Source: Plumapathes pennacea (taxonomy: Eukaryota; Cnidaria; Anthozoa; Antipatharia; Myriopathidae). From it: a DNA stretch of 64,000 nucleotides. The stretch is taken from assembly GCA_964036295.1 (NCBI GenBank), contig OZ038470.1, positions 14,761,578 through 14,825,577 of the forward strand, given 5' to 3'. Shown piece after piece: positions 36,965 through 51,600 of this stretch. Both the position numbers and the translations under genes were made by a program. The first letter of the stretch is position 1; every line of letters begins with the position of its first letter. The notes below the pieces were generated by a model. That model worked only from the letters and a program-made list of their open reading frames with translations. It was not told where the DNA came from and made no database searches.

Positions 36965-39338
36965 TTACGAGTCTGCCATTTCTCCGTCTTGGTCAGCTGT
37001 CTCGTGAAGATCTGGAGTTCTTTGTTCTGATGTAATGAGTCCTTGGAACAAGATCTTGTATTGGGTTGTGACGTCACCTTTCACGGTGAGCTACGACGAA
37101 AAACAATTAAACAGAGTCAACCAATGGAAAGCCAGTACCTGGGAAAACTAGTTTTGTACTGCGTCGGCGTCGACTAACGGGTCGATGTGTGAAAGCTGGA
37201 GATGTTTGGGCTGACGTTTCGAGTTCGTTAGCTAAACTTCCAATTCTAGAGGCTCTATTCGTTATGACATGAGTTGGTTGATGCGCGCAACAAATAATGG
37301 TTGTAGTAGTCACGGTTGACTGTGGTGAAGCTCTAATGAAACTTCTAGCTTTTCTCGAAGCTCTTTAACGGATAGAAAGACGTCTCACAGCCCTGATTGG
37401 AATGGAAAAAAACTCATCTTCTTTAGTAAAAAAGCCAGAAAGTTGCGTTGGATGGTGGCTTCACCTGTTTTCTAGGGTGCTTCAACAAGATGAATCCGCA
37501 GTCTTCAAGGATAAATTCAGTCACTCAGTCACCAATACATCATCATAAGGATCAGAGATCTTGAAAACGGTCAAAATTCGTAAAATCTTTGAGTACTGTA
37601 ACCAGCATTCATTGTGCGCATGAAGCCAGCTGACGTCATGGTAAGGCCACAGCCAATTTCTTGTTATTTTTTTGTTTGTTTGGTGTTGTAAACTGTGACA
37701 GCAGTGAACTGCGTATCTTTACGTCTTTGATGATCGGATAAATTAATCGAAACGTTTTTGTCTCGCAAGCCTGACACCTACCATAGTGCTGGTATTCACT
37801 GGGACATTGGGCTGTGAAAATAAAAATAGAAATAAAAATCAAAGCGAGTATCAATAATCACAGTCCGAGCGATTTTGTGTGTGTGTGTGTGTGTGTGTTG
37901 CCATTCCCCACTCAAACACAGCATACTTGATACTTGACCAGATACAAAAGGAAATCTAATCGAAGTTGATCCATGTGAGAAACGAAAGAGTCAACACTCA
38001 CGTCATGTCCGGCGGGCGGTTGCCATCGGAATACAATGTTTTTCTTGACACCGATATCAACGCCAGCCTGAGTAAGCAAAAATAAAATGATGGCTTTCAT
38101 TTGACGAAAATGGCTAACCGCTGAACTATATGTCTTACGAATCTGATATTTTTATGTGTGCTAAATTCACTAATCTCCGAGCTCTGCGAGGGTAATACCT
38201 GCGGTCGTGCGCCATCTGATAATAACACTACATGGCGGACAAAAGCAAGAACTGCTTTCTTGATCATATTAATGCAATTATGTAGAAACAACCAAGCTCA
38301 GCAAAGATATTTACTTGGCAGACACTCGTTTGTACAGATAGTAAAGATACTGCGTTGACTGTAAAAGTGACTGATTCAGGAGAGCCTGTTCAAGCTACTC
38401 GTGTAAGTTTGTGAGGCATCAAAAATGAAGACATACCTTCATTGGCTCGAACGTAAAACCCCTCTCATTTGCTTCTTTCGGATTGTCGAAATAAAAGTCG
38501 CAAGACTGCAAAGGGATTAAGCAGACGTCAGCATTATCATAGATGTAACTCTTTTCAGATGACCGTGGGAAATATAGTTAAGTTAAAACCTCCACTAGTT
38601 CTCACCAAAACTTGTGCTTTATCATTAAAATCACGAGGATCAAGATAAGAAGTAAGTTGATTCAGATACCTTCTTCGTCTGAATGCTGGATTTTATGCAG
38701 CCAATCTCCAATGTCCTCTCAGCTTCGTCAAACCCTTCAGGATTTGAGGAACTCTTGAACGTCAGAAGCACAATCTTTTGGAGAGCTTTAGCGTCTGAAA
38801 CAAATCAGGGATTTTAAAGCATGCGACTCAAGTGAAAGACCATGTTTATGTTCTCTTCCTGTGTCAGTCTGTCTGTCAGTCTTAATGCAAGAGACCGATC
38901 AGTTTTACCTTCCTCTTCCTCCTCGTCTCCCTCGGGCACCAAAGACTCCACACATGGCATGAGCTCGTCCCAGCCCCTCAAGAAAACGATGTTCGACCAG
39001 GCCCGGCCTCTAAGACAAAAGGACTGTGGCCTCTCCTGGAAGAAGAACGAAAATTAAATATAAGCTTTAAGCAAGCGTAAGCGGTTTGGGAGAACTTGAT
39101 GACTCATTGCAGCAGCCTCTAAGGCAAATTAAAAGTGAACAGATCAAGTAACGACGGCAATCATGATGGTGATGATGATGATGATGACGATGATGACGAT
39201 GATGATAGTGATGATGATGATGATGATAATGATGACGATGATGATAGTGATGATGATGATGATGATAATGATGACGATGATGACGATGACGATGATGATG
39301 ATGATGATGACGACGACGACGATGATGATGACGACGAC

Positions 39339-39371
<33 letters not shown>

Positions 39372-41162
39372 AATGATGATGATGATAATGATGACGGTGA
39401 TGGTGATGGGGATGCTTATGATGATAATAACGATGATAATGACGGTGATAATGATGACGACAATGAAACTAATGATGATGAGAACAATGCTTGTGCGTCT
39501 TTACATACCCCACTATTGATCTCTACTGACACTTCATCCGCAAAGTGTTCACTCGGGTGATCAGGACTAAACACCACAGTCACTTCCTTTGACTCGCCTA
39601 AAACACAGCACACACACTTGGTATCAACAACGTCTCACACTCAAATCCTGCTGTACAGTATCAAAACATTTTATCACAAGCCAGCAGGTGTCGATTGGTA
39701 GCTAATGTCATTTAAAACATACAGTACGTGTTTCAAAACAACAACGACGATATAAAAGTCAGGGCTCCAAGAATTCGCTAGCCCGACACCCGCGGCTTGC
39801 AAAGTTCGACACCGGGCTTGTAAGAAACGGTCGTTCGGTGCCCAACGGGCTAGCAGACTTTCTCTTTTCTTTAATTTCCTTCTTTTTAGAAGTTTCCTTC
39901 TTTCCTTCTTTGTAAAAGCTTTGTAACATAGACACTCTCTTGCACGATTAGCATACCTGGTCCTATCTGCCCTTGTGAAGGGATGCAGTCGAACACGGTG
40001 GCACCACTGTAATTAGAGGGACCTGTGAAGAGAGGGGCGCGAAACCATTGACGGACCCGTATATTTCTCTCAGCCAGTACTAAACTCAGTCAAACCAAGC
40101 TTTGAGCAGCATGTTCTGGAAAACTAGCCTAAATGAAAAAATTCGGAAGTAGCTTTGTTGGGACATCATCACTTCGGCACTCTACTTGTTTCTGTCTTAG
40201 TATTTCCCACTTATTGGTCTAGTAATTTCAGCGTGGATCAGTAAGATTCGTCACTCACCAACCACGTGCGTCTGATTGTCGGGCAGCTCGTCGAACGGTT
40301 CCAGGAATCTGGGCAGAAACTGGGCACGGCTGTGACGTAATGGCGATAAGCTGTCTAGCTTGAGGGAATATGTGATAGAGAGCTCTGACGTATTGGAGAT
40401 CTGGAGACCAAAGTTGTACTTTAAAAAAAGAGCCTAGAATTATAATGGGGGTTGCTGCTTCACGGTCAGACCTGTCTTACCTTAAACGAGGATTCGATTG
40501 TGTCACCAACGAGCGCGTCACCTAAGTCCAGCACTCCATCCTCCACCGATAAAGAAATGAGAGGCATGACCCCCCTGCCTTTCAAGCGAATATACAGAGT
40601 GTTCCGGGGACACCTGACCTCCAACACCTCGTGAAACTACGGAGATTGAATTGCCAGGATGAGACTACAGAGTATAAGTAGGGTTTACAAAAGTCGCCAA
40701 TGCAGCGAAAGACTTAATGCTTGACATTAGTATTCCTTGAGACTGAGAGACCCCATTATCCAAACATCAGCTTTGAATCAATTAAAATTTTGATGAACTA
40801 ATGACATACACTTTGACACAGAACAAGATACAGAATACTGCCATTTAAATTCCACGTTTAGTTACACAAACCTCTTTGGCGCCATTTGGCCCAAAGGATA
40901 CGACAACTGTGTGTGTCGCACCAGGCTCCAGCATCCGCCAGGCATTCATCACCTGAAATGGTCCGTGAGGGTCTAGTAACGAGGATTTGAGCTGAATGTT
41001 GTCAAGAAAAATGGCAAACGTTCGCTGGAACAACTTTTCTGGGACAATTTTTCTCCACATAAGGGGTGAATCAGTTCCTTACAATAACAGCCGGTTAAAA
41101 GGATACGTCCAGGTATTCATCTGAGATGTTCTGCACAGTGATATTCTTGGCTTGCGATTGTC
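36965..41162 (-). CDS. CFAP74: CFAP74 exons 39-50: C-terminal ASH repeats and tail
   Basis: Exons are 41162-41107, 40952-40872, 40627-40481, 40400-40259, 40022-39957, 39597-39509, 39035-38909, 38794-38670, 38505-38437, 38067-38002, 37811-37782 and 37090-36965, covering residues 1378-1751. Exons 41-42 give the classic pattern DLGDALVGDTIESSFK then ISNTSELSITYSL. Exon 44 ends in a beta-rich segment (HFADEVSVEINSG). Exon 50 encodes LTVKGDVTTQYKILFQG and a short acidic tail ending EMADS. Exon 49 is only 30 nt. Confidence 0.92.
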
Positions 41163-42570
41163 CTGTAATGAGACACAACAAGGGTAAACAACTCTGATTT
41201 TAAAGTTTTCAACTAAAGGTGCAACCACTCAAATGAAAGCTCTCAATGAGTACATTCTAATAGAAGTGTTCACGTTGTTGTCGTGTGGAGTTCATGGTTT
41301 TGTTGTTTGTTTTGTTCTTGTGTTTTAAAGTCTAATTTGACCCAAAAATCATGGATGTGCACTAAACTGTAAGGACACTAACGCTAAACCCAAGATATTC
41401 GAGTGAAACTTCTGTTGTGCTATCACTCACGATTTGAGCAACGGCTGTAATCTCACGAGCAATTTGTATACAACTATTAGCACACTCTTCAACACTTTAC
41501 AACTTTCATTATTCAACCGTTTCTTACCAATGGAGACATTAGCGAAGTCCAATACAGGCCGACCGTGATCTGAGACAAGCATCAACGCAGGTCTGACGGT
41601 TGGACAGTGGACTTCCAGATACAACGTGTTGTGTACACTAGTAATTATCAAATGAAATAGAAAACGAGTAAAATAAGCCAGCAAATCAAAGCAGAGAAAA
41701 ACAAGAACGAAGCACACATCAAACCTAAAGCCACATAAAGCGACGCTGATTCAACTTCCAGGTACACCACAATGTATCGAGCTCAGTGGGGAAAATGAAA
41801 ACAAACAAACAAACAAACAAACAAACAAACAACAACAACAACAACAAACACAAGATAGAACACAATCGGAGACGAGTCTGACTAGTTACCTGCAGCTTAG
41901 AGTGGACGGCTCCGTACATCTGCCAGATGCCACAAAGCAAGGGATGGAGAAACTGGTAAAGGTATCGTGGAACGACCTTAAAAGCGACATGTGTGCTTCT
42001 TCATAATCATTCGACCTACAGAAAGCAAATGAACAACTTTAACTCGTAAAGGGGATAAGCGACCTAATCGACAACACAGTTGCAAACTCGAAAACACTGT
42101 CATACAATGCTAATTGAAACGAGCGACGCAAGCGCATGCACAGGGTCCATATTTCACCGTGAAAAACAGGTTCGACCCTTGTGATTTACACATTCCATGC
42201 CCCATTCGAATCTCAAAACGCTGTACTAAACTGCAGATTGTTGAAGCCCGTAATGCTTTTCCTGAGCTATTCCTGGAACTGCTTTTAACTTAAAAGTTGC
42301 TTCATCATTTTCACTATCATAATGTAGAGTATAAATGGATAATGTGGCCACCCCTTTGGACAGCTAAAGCACATACACAACACATTCAAACCACGAAAAG
42401 ACTGCGATACCATACAGAGGAATACGTACCCCTCCACTACGTCATAGACAGTAAACTCTTTGACAGCAGACTTGGCTCTGGTTGTGTTGCCCGTGTTGCT
42501 TGGCGTGTTGCCTCGTTTTGGAGAACTCTTGGCACTCTTACCGGGTTTAGCCCCTTTCTTTTTCTGAAAA

Positions 42571-42629
<59 letters not shown>

Positions 42630-45600
42630 ATTTTCGTAAACGGAGGATCAGCAATGAAGGCACAGCAGACATAAAGCATGGGTAATTGATGCAGCGGTGA
42701 CAGAGTACTTGCTAACATTGTTGCTGTCGCTACTTTTTACGAGCATTTTACGTGAGCGTACGCTGCTGGCAGCATGAGGGGTTGTCCGTACCTGATTGGT
42801 GGTCTGTTCATGAGGCTTTTCTGGGGGCGACGCAGCCTCCCTTCGTTTCCTCTCCGCCTCCTCCTCTTTCTGCATGATCTTCACCGCTTCTTCTTTCACC
42901 AAGCGCGGATCCAGCAGAGGAGAGAACGTCACGTGTACCATGCATCGCTACACCACCGAAACAAACAAACAAACAAACAACACAATAAACAACAAGTTTT
43001 ATCATCAGGTCGCTCGTCAAAATATCTCAGCTTCGCCAACTGCGCATGACTGTGAAAGTGGTTTATTGGTTTCTAATAAGTCTTGTTGATAGCTTTCAAT
43101 CAAAAAGCCGTCGATCCACGAGACACGCCCGGGAAGGAACAAAAACTAGACAATACAGATAGATTAAAAAAAAAAAAAACAGACGGAAATCCATAATAAA
43201 ATATAAAAAGTAAATACACAATAAGACAAACAGAAGAGAGAGGACGAAAAAAGCAGGAACTTTCACTACGTCTCGGCAAACGCTAGATGTACAAACAAAG
43301 GAAATAGGAAGCCAGGATACAAAAACAAAAACAAACAACAACAACAACAACAACAAAACAAACTACACGTGTATATAGTCACACACCTCTCCTGGGTTCA
43401 CAGTACCAACGGCGGGAGAAACCGTCAGGGGTGCTCCTGGGGGAACCACAAACTCGAACGACGTGGAACCCACCTCTACAATGGGCCCTGAGCCGATCCT
43501 GGGGACCGGGTGTGTGAACTCATTTGCACTTGTGTGACTGTTGATGACCTCAAAATGTGCCGAACTTGTATCACGCAATGCTGTCGCCTTCATCTTGATG
43601 ACGGAGCTGGAGAGTTCTAAAGGCGGCAACACTCCTACTGCTCGGCAGTGCAGCTTGAATTCACGCCCAATACCGGTCTTGCATGTTAGGTTAAACTCGT
43701 ACTCCTGGGTAAAGATTTGTCGACTCATGAATCTACAGTGACAACAACTTTTCAACATGTGTGGAGACTATTTAGCATCTGTAATATATCTGTAATATCT
43801 TTGGACTATTGACGAGTGCTGCGGTAAAGCTGGAGCTATCAGTAAACGGTATGTGTACATACATATATCAAGTACAAGCACAAAACAAAATTATTTTCCA
43901 GTGGAAGTGGGAATTTGATAAATTTCCACTGGTTTGCCGTGGTGTGGACTCTTATTTACCACAATTTACGTCATCACATGGTCAAAATGTCCGCAACTAA
44001 TTTTGACCATGTGATGACGTAAATCGTGGTAAATATGAGTCCACACCACGGCAAACCAGTGGAAATTTGTTTTTTACCACAACATTTAGAAATATACAGG
44101 AAACTTTCGTTGTATTTCGCTGCAAAACGTGACATGCTGGCTTCAGCTGGCATCAGCATCGTTGTCTGGACTCTTATTTGCCACGGTAAATCGACCAATC
44201 AGAGAGCGAGAAACTAGTGTGTTGTGGTAAAATGTCTGTTGTCTGCTGTGTACATTTTTTTCTTATCAAGTGCTATAAAGTGGAGATAAGGTGCGAACAG
44301 CGACCATCTATTGTGAGACCACTTCTAGCAAGTACCGTACAGTGCTAGTGGGGGCTTTCTGTGGGCGAGCTTTTCACAGCAAATAAGCAAGCAAACATAA
44401 AAGGGCACAAAACAAACTTTCGTTGGTTCGTTGGTCAGTTTACACCAAACACAGGATGTTATGTCTTTAAATCGTCGCGCTCACCTTGGCTTTTTTTGCG
44501 TTAAATATGATGTCTACAGCAAGGTTCTCCAGCGGTAGCAGTGTGCCAAAACCATCATTGGGCTGCACGTCTACAGTCTGAAAACAAAACAAACAAAACA
44601 AAAATCTAACGGTAAAAATATGTTGCTTAGAATGATTTTCGATAGACGACCGAAAGTGATTGTGTGATTGCTTTGGTTTTGCGTTTGCTACAATTTGGAT
44701 TGGTTCAAACACGCTTACAGCACAAACAAGAACAAAACTTGAACCCAATTGCACTTGCTGGCATTTTTGTGTGATGCCATTTCCTCGCACTACTAATTGG
44801 GCTCTTCTCCAAAGTAATCGCAAATTACTTTGGTTTTTTGGATCCCTATAGCACATGGCTCGTTTGCAGGTTCCATGCACAGAACTAGTATCTGAGACGA
44901 AAAGAAAGAGCTCTGTTTTTACAGTGAATGTTTCTCAGGTAAACACATGTCGCCTGTTAAGTCTACTGTATACTTACATCTGGTACGCCGCAAAATCCAA
45001 AAGGCTGTGGCACAACCGATTCATTTGTGATGGTGATCGTCTGTCTGACGGACTCAAACACAGTACAGAAGCCAAAGTCGATATCCGTCGCACTGAATTT
45101 GATGTCCGATGACGTCACAATAGCGCGCACAGTAAAAGGCACGGGGCGAGTCTGAAAGAGAGACGTCATGATGACGTAAGGAGATACTACCTTGTGCTTG
45201 CCTACGTCACACCTACACCAGACCCAGACTTCTGCAGAACAATGTTTGGAAGCGTTTTTTTTTTGCTTTTAATCTACCTATTAAAACAGTGCTTTTTGGA
45301 AATTTCACCATATCGCCACATTCCATTCGTTTGAAATCACTCTTATACTTGCATTCATTCTAGCACATCAAAACTCTTTATATACCGCGTCCTAACGTGA
45401 CCACACCATTTGATACCATCTGACATCACTGTACCCACCTGATCTGCCACTCTAATGACCATGGGCGCCTCCAACAGGTTGGTGTCTTTGTCGAAATACG
45501 TCACACAGTCATCCGGCAGCCATTTCCTACAGCGACAGAATAAAAGTCGACCAGCTTGTGTCAGACAGTGCAAAAACAGAGAACTTCGCCCACAGGTGTT

Positions 45601-48600
45601 TAAAAGTCGATTTAAGCTAACCCAGACCTCTTATTTTAAAGCTGCTACCATTACCTCGGCAGAAATTTGAGTTGAGCAGAAAACTTCGACTCCGCCTGGA
45701 TGTAGGCTGTCTTTGGAAGCAACTCCAGATGGTTTCTGAGTTCTTTACAAACTTCAAACTTCAGTCTTAACGCCGATGTGGCCCTATAAGAGCAATCAAC
45801 AATAACGGAATAAGAGAAACCAACATTGACGGTATAAATGAAAACACGCATTAAAGGGGCCAACGTCCTCAAAGGGCCAAAGTTTTTCTTAGAATTTTTC
45901 TCAAAATATTTTTGCTCAGAAATGTTTCAACTTTTGATCCCACAAGTCACTCACCTGTTGTTGACGACAATTGCGTCTTGATATAATCTATCGAACATGC
46001 AAATCTTCAAGTTAACTTCCTGTAAATCAAACAAACAAACAAACAAACAAACAACGTTCAGTACAAAACAAACGAATTTTAAAACAGAAATAATCACCAA
46101 CCTCTCTTTCAACCCAAACAGGCACGTCGATACCAGTCCCTTTGGCTCTGATCATAATCTACCAAACAATGACACAGTAAAATGGAAAAGAAGATTAGTA
46201 ATGGAGCAAAAAAATCACCTTTAAAAATGTCTGTCTGCTGTCTGTGTGCACACCTACAATGTGTAGCTAGGATATGTCTGTGTTTATGCATATTTATTAT
46301 ATAGACACGAGTGTCTTACTGGAAAATATACCGTGCGTAAAATCCATACGAAACTACATCCGGGATCCGAGTGGCGTATTTTCCATATCCTCACTAGTGA
46401 GGATATCGTTGGCATCATTTCCCGCTTTTGCACGGTTGTTTGTGCAATTTCTCGTAAAACACTCGTGTCTAATATAATAAAAAGAACTCGCGAAGCGCTC
46501 GTTCGTAAAATATTGTTTTTACCACTCGAAAATGCCGTGTAATATCCTCTATATACTTGTCCTTGTTTTTGTCGATGTCAATGTCTAAGTTAAGTTAAAG
46601 TCTTTGCTTTCATCTATGTCGACGTCAAAGTCTTACATCGGCGTCCCCCGGTCTTGCCTAAGTTGTCTAAGAAAAAATTATCCACTTACAGGGTCGGAGA
46701 GCGCGTCTTTAAATGAAAGCTCAAAGTCTGACAAAGCACTGCCAGGTTTGATTGGAGCAAAGACCACTTCCACGCTTATACTGGAAAAGGGGCCGATGTG
46801 TCCAGAAACTACCTGTACAAACAAACACGACACAGCTGTGAGCTTAGAACTAATCCAGGATTAGCCTGATCGTGCTCTGAACAACCGGATCCAGTGGTAT
46901 CTGTATCTGCGCGGCCCGTATTGCTGCCTGCGGCTGTCTGTGCCCCTAGTTCTATTTTTCTGTGTCTGTGTTCGGTTGATTTCTACCCACACACATTCGT
47001 GTTAGTGACTGCAGCAACTCAATACATGCCTCAAAAGAGTGCAAACTAAATATTATACATCCAACATTAAAGGTCTATAAAGCCAGGATAAGATCGATCT
47101 ACCAGATAGAAAGAAAAATAGCAGCAAAACGAAATAAGCTTGAAAAACATATACAGAAATGGAAAAAATGTTTGCCTTAGCCAAGATAGTGTTTGAAAAG
47201 GAAGAGTGCGAGGCACTGGGATTGTTGCATTTTACCTTGCCCACTTTTAACCCTTCCATCACAGCAACCTCTGTTGGCACTGGAGACAGTGTTGTGGGAA
47301 CTGGGACACTGGGTGGAACTAACACAAAGATAATACAAAAACAGACAGACAGAGGGCATTGCAAACCAAAACAGACAAACAGAAACAACGGCAGAGAAAG
47401 AGAAAGAGACAAAAAGACGGAGAAAACGAGTCACAGACAGAAACGGTGACAAAGGTGAAGACAGACAGAGTGACAGACAAAAAGAACGTAAGAATACAAG
47501 AGCATAGTTACAGAGAAACAAACGACAAGGTTTTCATTACCCTCCTGTTCTCCATCTCCAGGCTCCTCTGATTCCCCATGGGTCCCTTCTGGCCGCGTTA
47601 CCATCGACTCTGCCCCAAATCGCACACTGCTACGAACATCTTCAGTAGCAGATTTATCTAAGCATTGAAAAGTATAGACAAACTCCATTCTCAGTTGCTC
47701 AACACTTTCCTGCTATCTAACTACAAGAAGTTACTAGATTAAGAGGACCAAAGCTTCAATAAATCGGACGCTATTTCGGTGCTAAGTCCAGAAGAGAGGT
47801 CTGGAACTGAGAGAAAAGATAGCCAGTACTCGGGTAAATACTGGTGTAAATAAATAAATAAATAAATAAAGATTACAGTATATCAACATACTTATGTAGT
47901 ATATTGTCCAGTCCCATGATAATTTCTCTATGGGCTTACTATGGGGTGGGGTGGGGGCGAACATATATTATACTCGCTAAACCCTTCAAGCTTGAAGCAT
48001 ATTCAAGTAGTTTTATCAAACAATGCGTTGAATGACCAGTGAAACGAGCGCAAAGTAAATCACCTTCAACGTCGGCTTCGTTTCCATCTGTTGGCATGCT
48101 TGCCTCTTCACTGGTGTCCTGGGGTCTCTGCTGTTCATTGGACACGTCTGCTACCGGTGCTTCAGTCAGCTCTGTTGTAGTCTGGAGTCAATTCAATAAA
48201 CATTTACAAGTGTATTTTACAAGTTGAGAGCTTTCTTCTAACACAATAAACAAACTTTTATAGCTGGAACAGTTTAATTAGCGTGTGAAAAATTAGCCAA
48301 CTTGTAAATGTGGATGTGCAAGCTGACATTTCGGAGCAACCTCAGTTAAAATATTATACGTTTTGACAGACTGACTATTAGCTAATTGCTCTAATTCCAC
48401 TGAATTATCAGAATCACAAGAACACGATATAATTAAACCTGTAGTTTGTACATTTAGTTACAAATGAACCTACCATTCCGCCAATGGTACTCAGGTCCGA
48501 GGTGGAGTCCGTTTTGGCGAGACCTAAGGAACGAAAAAGAGCCATCGAATAATATCACACTGCAAATTTAAACAAATCTTACTCATTATAAAGGATACGG

Positions 48601-51600
48601 TATCTGCCAACAAATGGGTGGTGCTTTATATTAGTCAATATACGAAAGTGGACATTTATCCTTCAGTTGCGTCACTTGCGAAAAGGAAGTGAGTCTAAAA
48701 TATCTGAAAGATGTAAATATCGAGGGTGGAAAGAGAGGGGTGATACCTTAAACTGGAACAAAATTTTTAGTTGGTTTTGGATTAATCTGCTGCAGTTTTT
48801 GGGCAAGAGAAGGCATCTGGACAATCCTGGATCAGCTACAATCGAACTTTAAATAACCGGACATTCAGCAACAAACACTCGAGCCCGAACCTGTGACTTT
48901 TCGGAAGTCAAAATCTGTTCCTAGTGCGCCGTTATTGGTGACAGTGATCAATTTCCTCCTCGTCTCCCCGAGCACTTGGCTGCCGAACTCAACCTCGGCC
49001 ATGTCCACAGAGATCTGACACTTCTTGGTAACGCACTTCAGTGGAATCGAGAATGGACCGGTCTGCGCCAGGAAGTCAAGCTGTCCTTCCAGGTCTTCAT
49101 TAAGCTGTGGACGAGGACAAGGCTTTAGTATTACGTACAAAACAAGAGGAACGTTTTACACAGGGGAGTCCATGTTCGATACGAGGGGCAAATTACTCAG
49201 GGGAGTCTATTCTGTACACCAAGTCAATCAATTTTGGACATCAGGGGCACATTACTACGAGGAATCTCACTTGGAAATCAGGGCCAAATTTCTGGTAAAG
49301 TCATATTTGACATCCGGGACTTATTACTAGGGAAGTCCATTTTGGACACCAGGGGCACATCATTACATCTTGAGCATAAGGGACGATTACTGGGAAGTTC
49401 ACGTTTGACATTATGGCCATGGGCCTTTCCTTTGCACTGGTGTCATTACTCGCGTCGTGTGCAAAACGTACAACTGAAAATATCCACACACCACTAAACA
49501 AACATCAAAAGTCAACACTTACCATGGGTCGAAACGTTACCACGAAGTCACAGGTTAAGCCTGCCGACATAACCCCCGGAGGATCAAACCTACAAAGAAA
49601 AATATGGGACATGACACAAGTTTCTGCTCCATAACGATCCTATAAAACAAATATTAAAGGATCTGAAGAGCGTACGTACAAGACCTCGATGAAGTCCTTC
49701 AACACGTGAGACATCTGGACGTATTTACAGAAGTTTTGTGTGTAGGATATGTTGGTGAGTACAACTTTCTTGCGATACGTCTTTCCAACATCAAAGTCCT
49801 GAAAAAACAAATAACCATATTACCACCATACCATAGCATATATGAAGGTGTCGAAAAGATTACGTAACTACCAATCAAAAACAGTCAACTCTGAGATCAA
49901 AAAATGAGTTACTGGAGAGTCTGTAATCAAGTTCTACAAGTAATTATTGTACAAACAAAAACAATCCTTCACACTTGGAACACACCCCTTTTGTACATTC
50001 TTATATTGTTTTCAAATCGTAAAATACATTCAAAATATTAGCACAAGATAACGTTATGTATGCCTTGTTGGCAGACGCTGTCTGAAGGCATGTTTTAAGT
50101 CGCAATTCAGATCTCCCATCGCTCCTGTTGCTACTGCTATTGTTTATGATACTTCTGCTGCTTTTCTTTACGGATCCCTTTTTGACTTGTCACCCTGATA
50201 CTTTTATTTCATGCTCACCTTAAAGACAATTACTTCTGGTTTACTGTAGAACGCGCAGCCCTGTAAAACAAGCACAAAAAATATGTAGTCACACAGGAAC
50301 CAATTCACAATAACATAGCAAACTATAAGGCCAAAAGGAATAGATAATGTTTGTAAGTTCTTGGACCTGCGAAAGCCGAGTTGGAAAGTGGTACAAAATT
50401 ATCAGTGCCCAATTTCTAAGACACTCTCTTAACTGTTCGCTTACCTTAAACTCTCTCCCAGCTGCAACCTGCTTTTGGACAATTCCAGCCCTCTGTGTCA
50501 ACATAGCTCGTTCCATCATTTCCTACAACATCAAATACACGCCCGATTTAGCACCAAACCTGATTCATTAACCCCCCCCCCCCCCCCCCCCCCCCTCCCA
50601 GGTTTCGGATGAGTTAGGTTTTGGTTTTGTGCCTGGTTGGCCAAGAATGCTGCCAAACTTGTTTGGGCCCATATGAAAGAGTAGCAAACGTAAAACTAAA
50701 GCAACTACACGTTTACTATCGATTACTTTCGACATTATACGTTGCATGAACAATTAAAAATGGCTCCGTTCGGGTGGGTTGGGTAAACTTCACAGCAAAG
50801 GCTACCGTCGTTCAATACTCTTGATATTTAACCGTCTTTACCTGCTCCATTTTACTTGGCTCATGAGTGGTGAATTTGAGTTTGCTGGTTTTCTTTTGCA
50901 CTTCCTGCAAACAACGAAACAGAGAGAAACCCAGTAAGGAGCTGACAAAATGCAAAGCAGGGAGCAGTAAGTATTCAAAGTGAGTGGTGTTATAACAGAC
51001 AGCGATCTTTGTGATTTCTTTGACTTTACTTGTCCGACTCTATAAAGTTAACACACCACAGTAACACCAGGAGCAGTCGAAATGGAAGATTTCGGGGGTT
51101 TGCTCGCTTGCCCACCAAGATAAGAACATTCTCCCCTGTTTCTAGGCAAGTTTTGGGACACATCTGTTGCGGTAATAAGGTCATTACCCGCTCTGCGTTC
51201 TCTTCCCAGAGGCCTGGAAACTCCGGCCGCGCCAGGTCTTCCCCTTCTGGTTCAGAATCCCTGAGGAAAAGGATAGAAATTTAACAAAACCAGAACAAAA
51301 TCAGAGTGTTAATTGTGTTCCGCTACTTGGACCATACCCTTCCTTGACGTCATCACGGTTCGTTTCTCCGTACGGCGAGAACTCGTCTTCATCTTCATCA
51401 GAGGAGACAACTCCGAGACGGCAGGGGATATGCTGCCCCTGTCGAGTGGAAACGGAAATCCAAAACACTCTGTCAACTGACCCGCACTACGTAAGCCTGG
51501 ACTTTACATTTTTAATATTCGTGCGATGATGCGAGCCAAAACATACCCCTGTGTCTTCCACGTCAGCGCTGTACTCCATCGAAGAGGACCCGCTCGTGGA

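Noticed and set aside
39135-39560. 141-codon poly-Asp ORF (and Met-rich frame)
   Set aside because: It is the translation of an intronic GAT/GAC microsatellite; the other frames are equally open.
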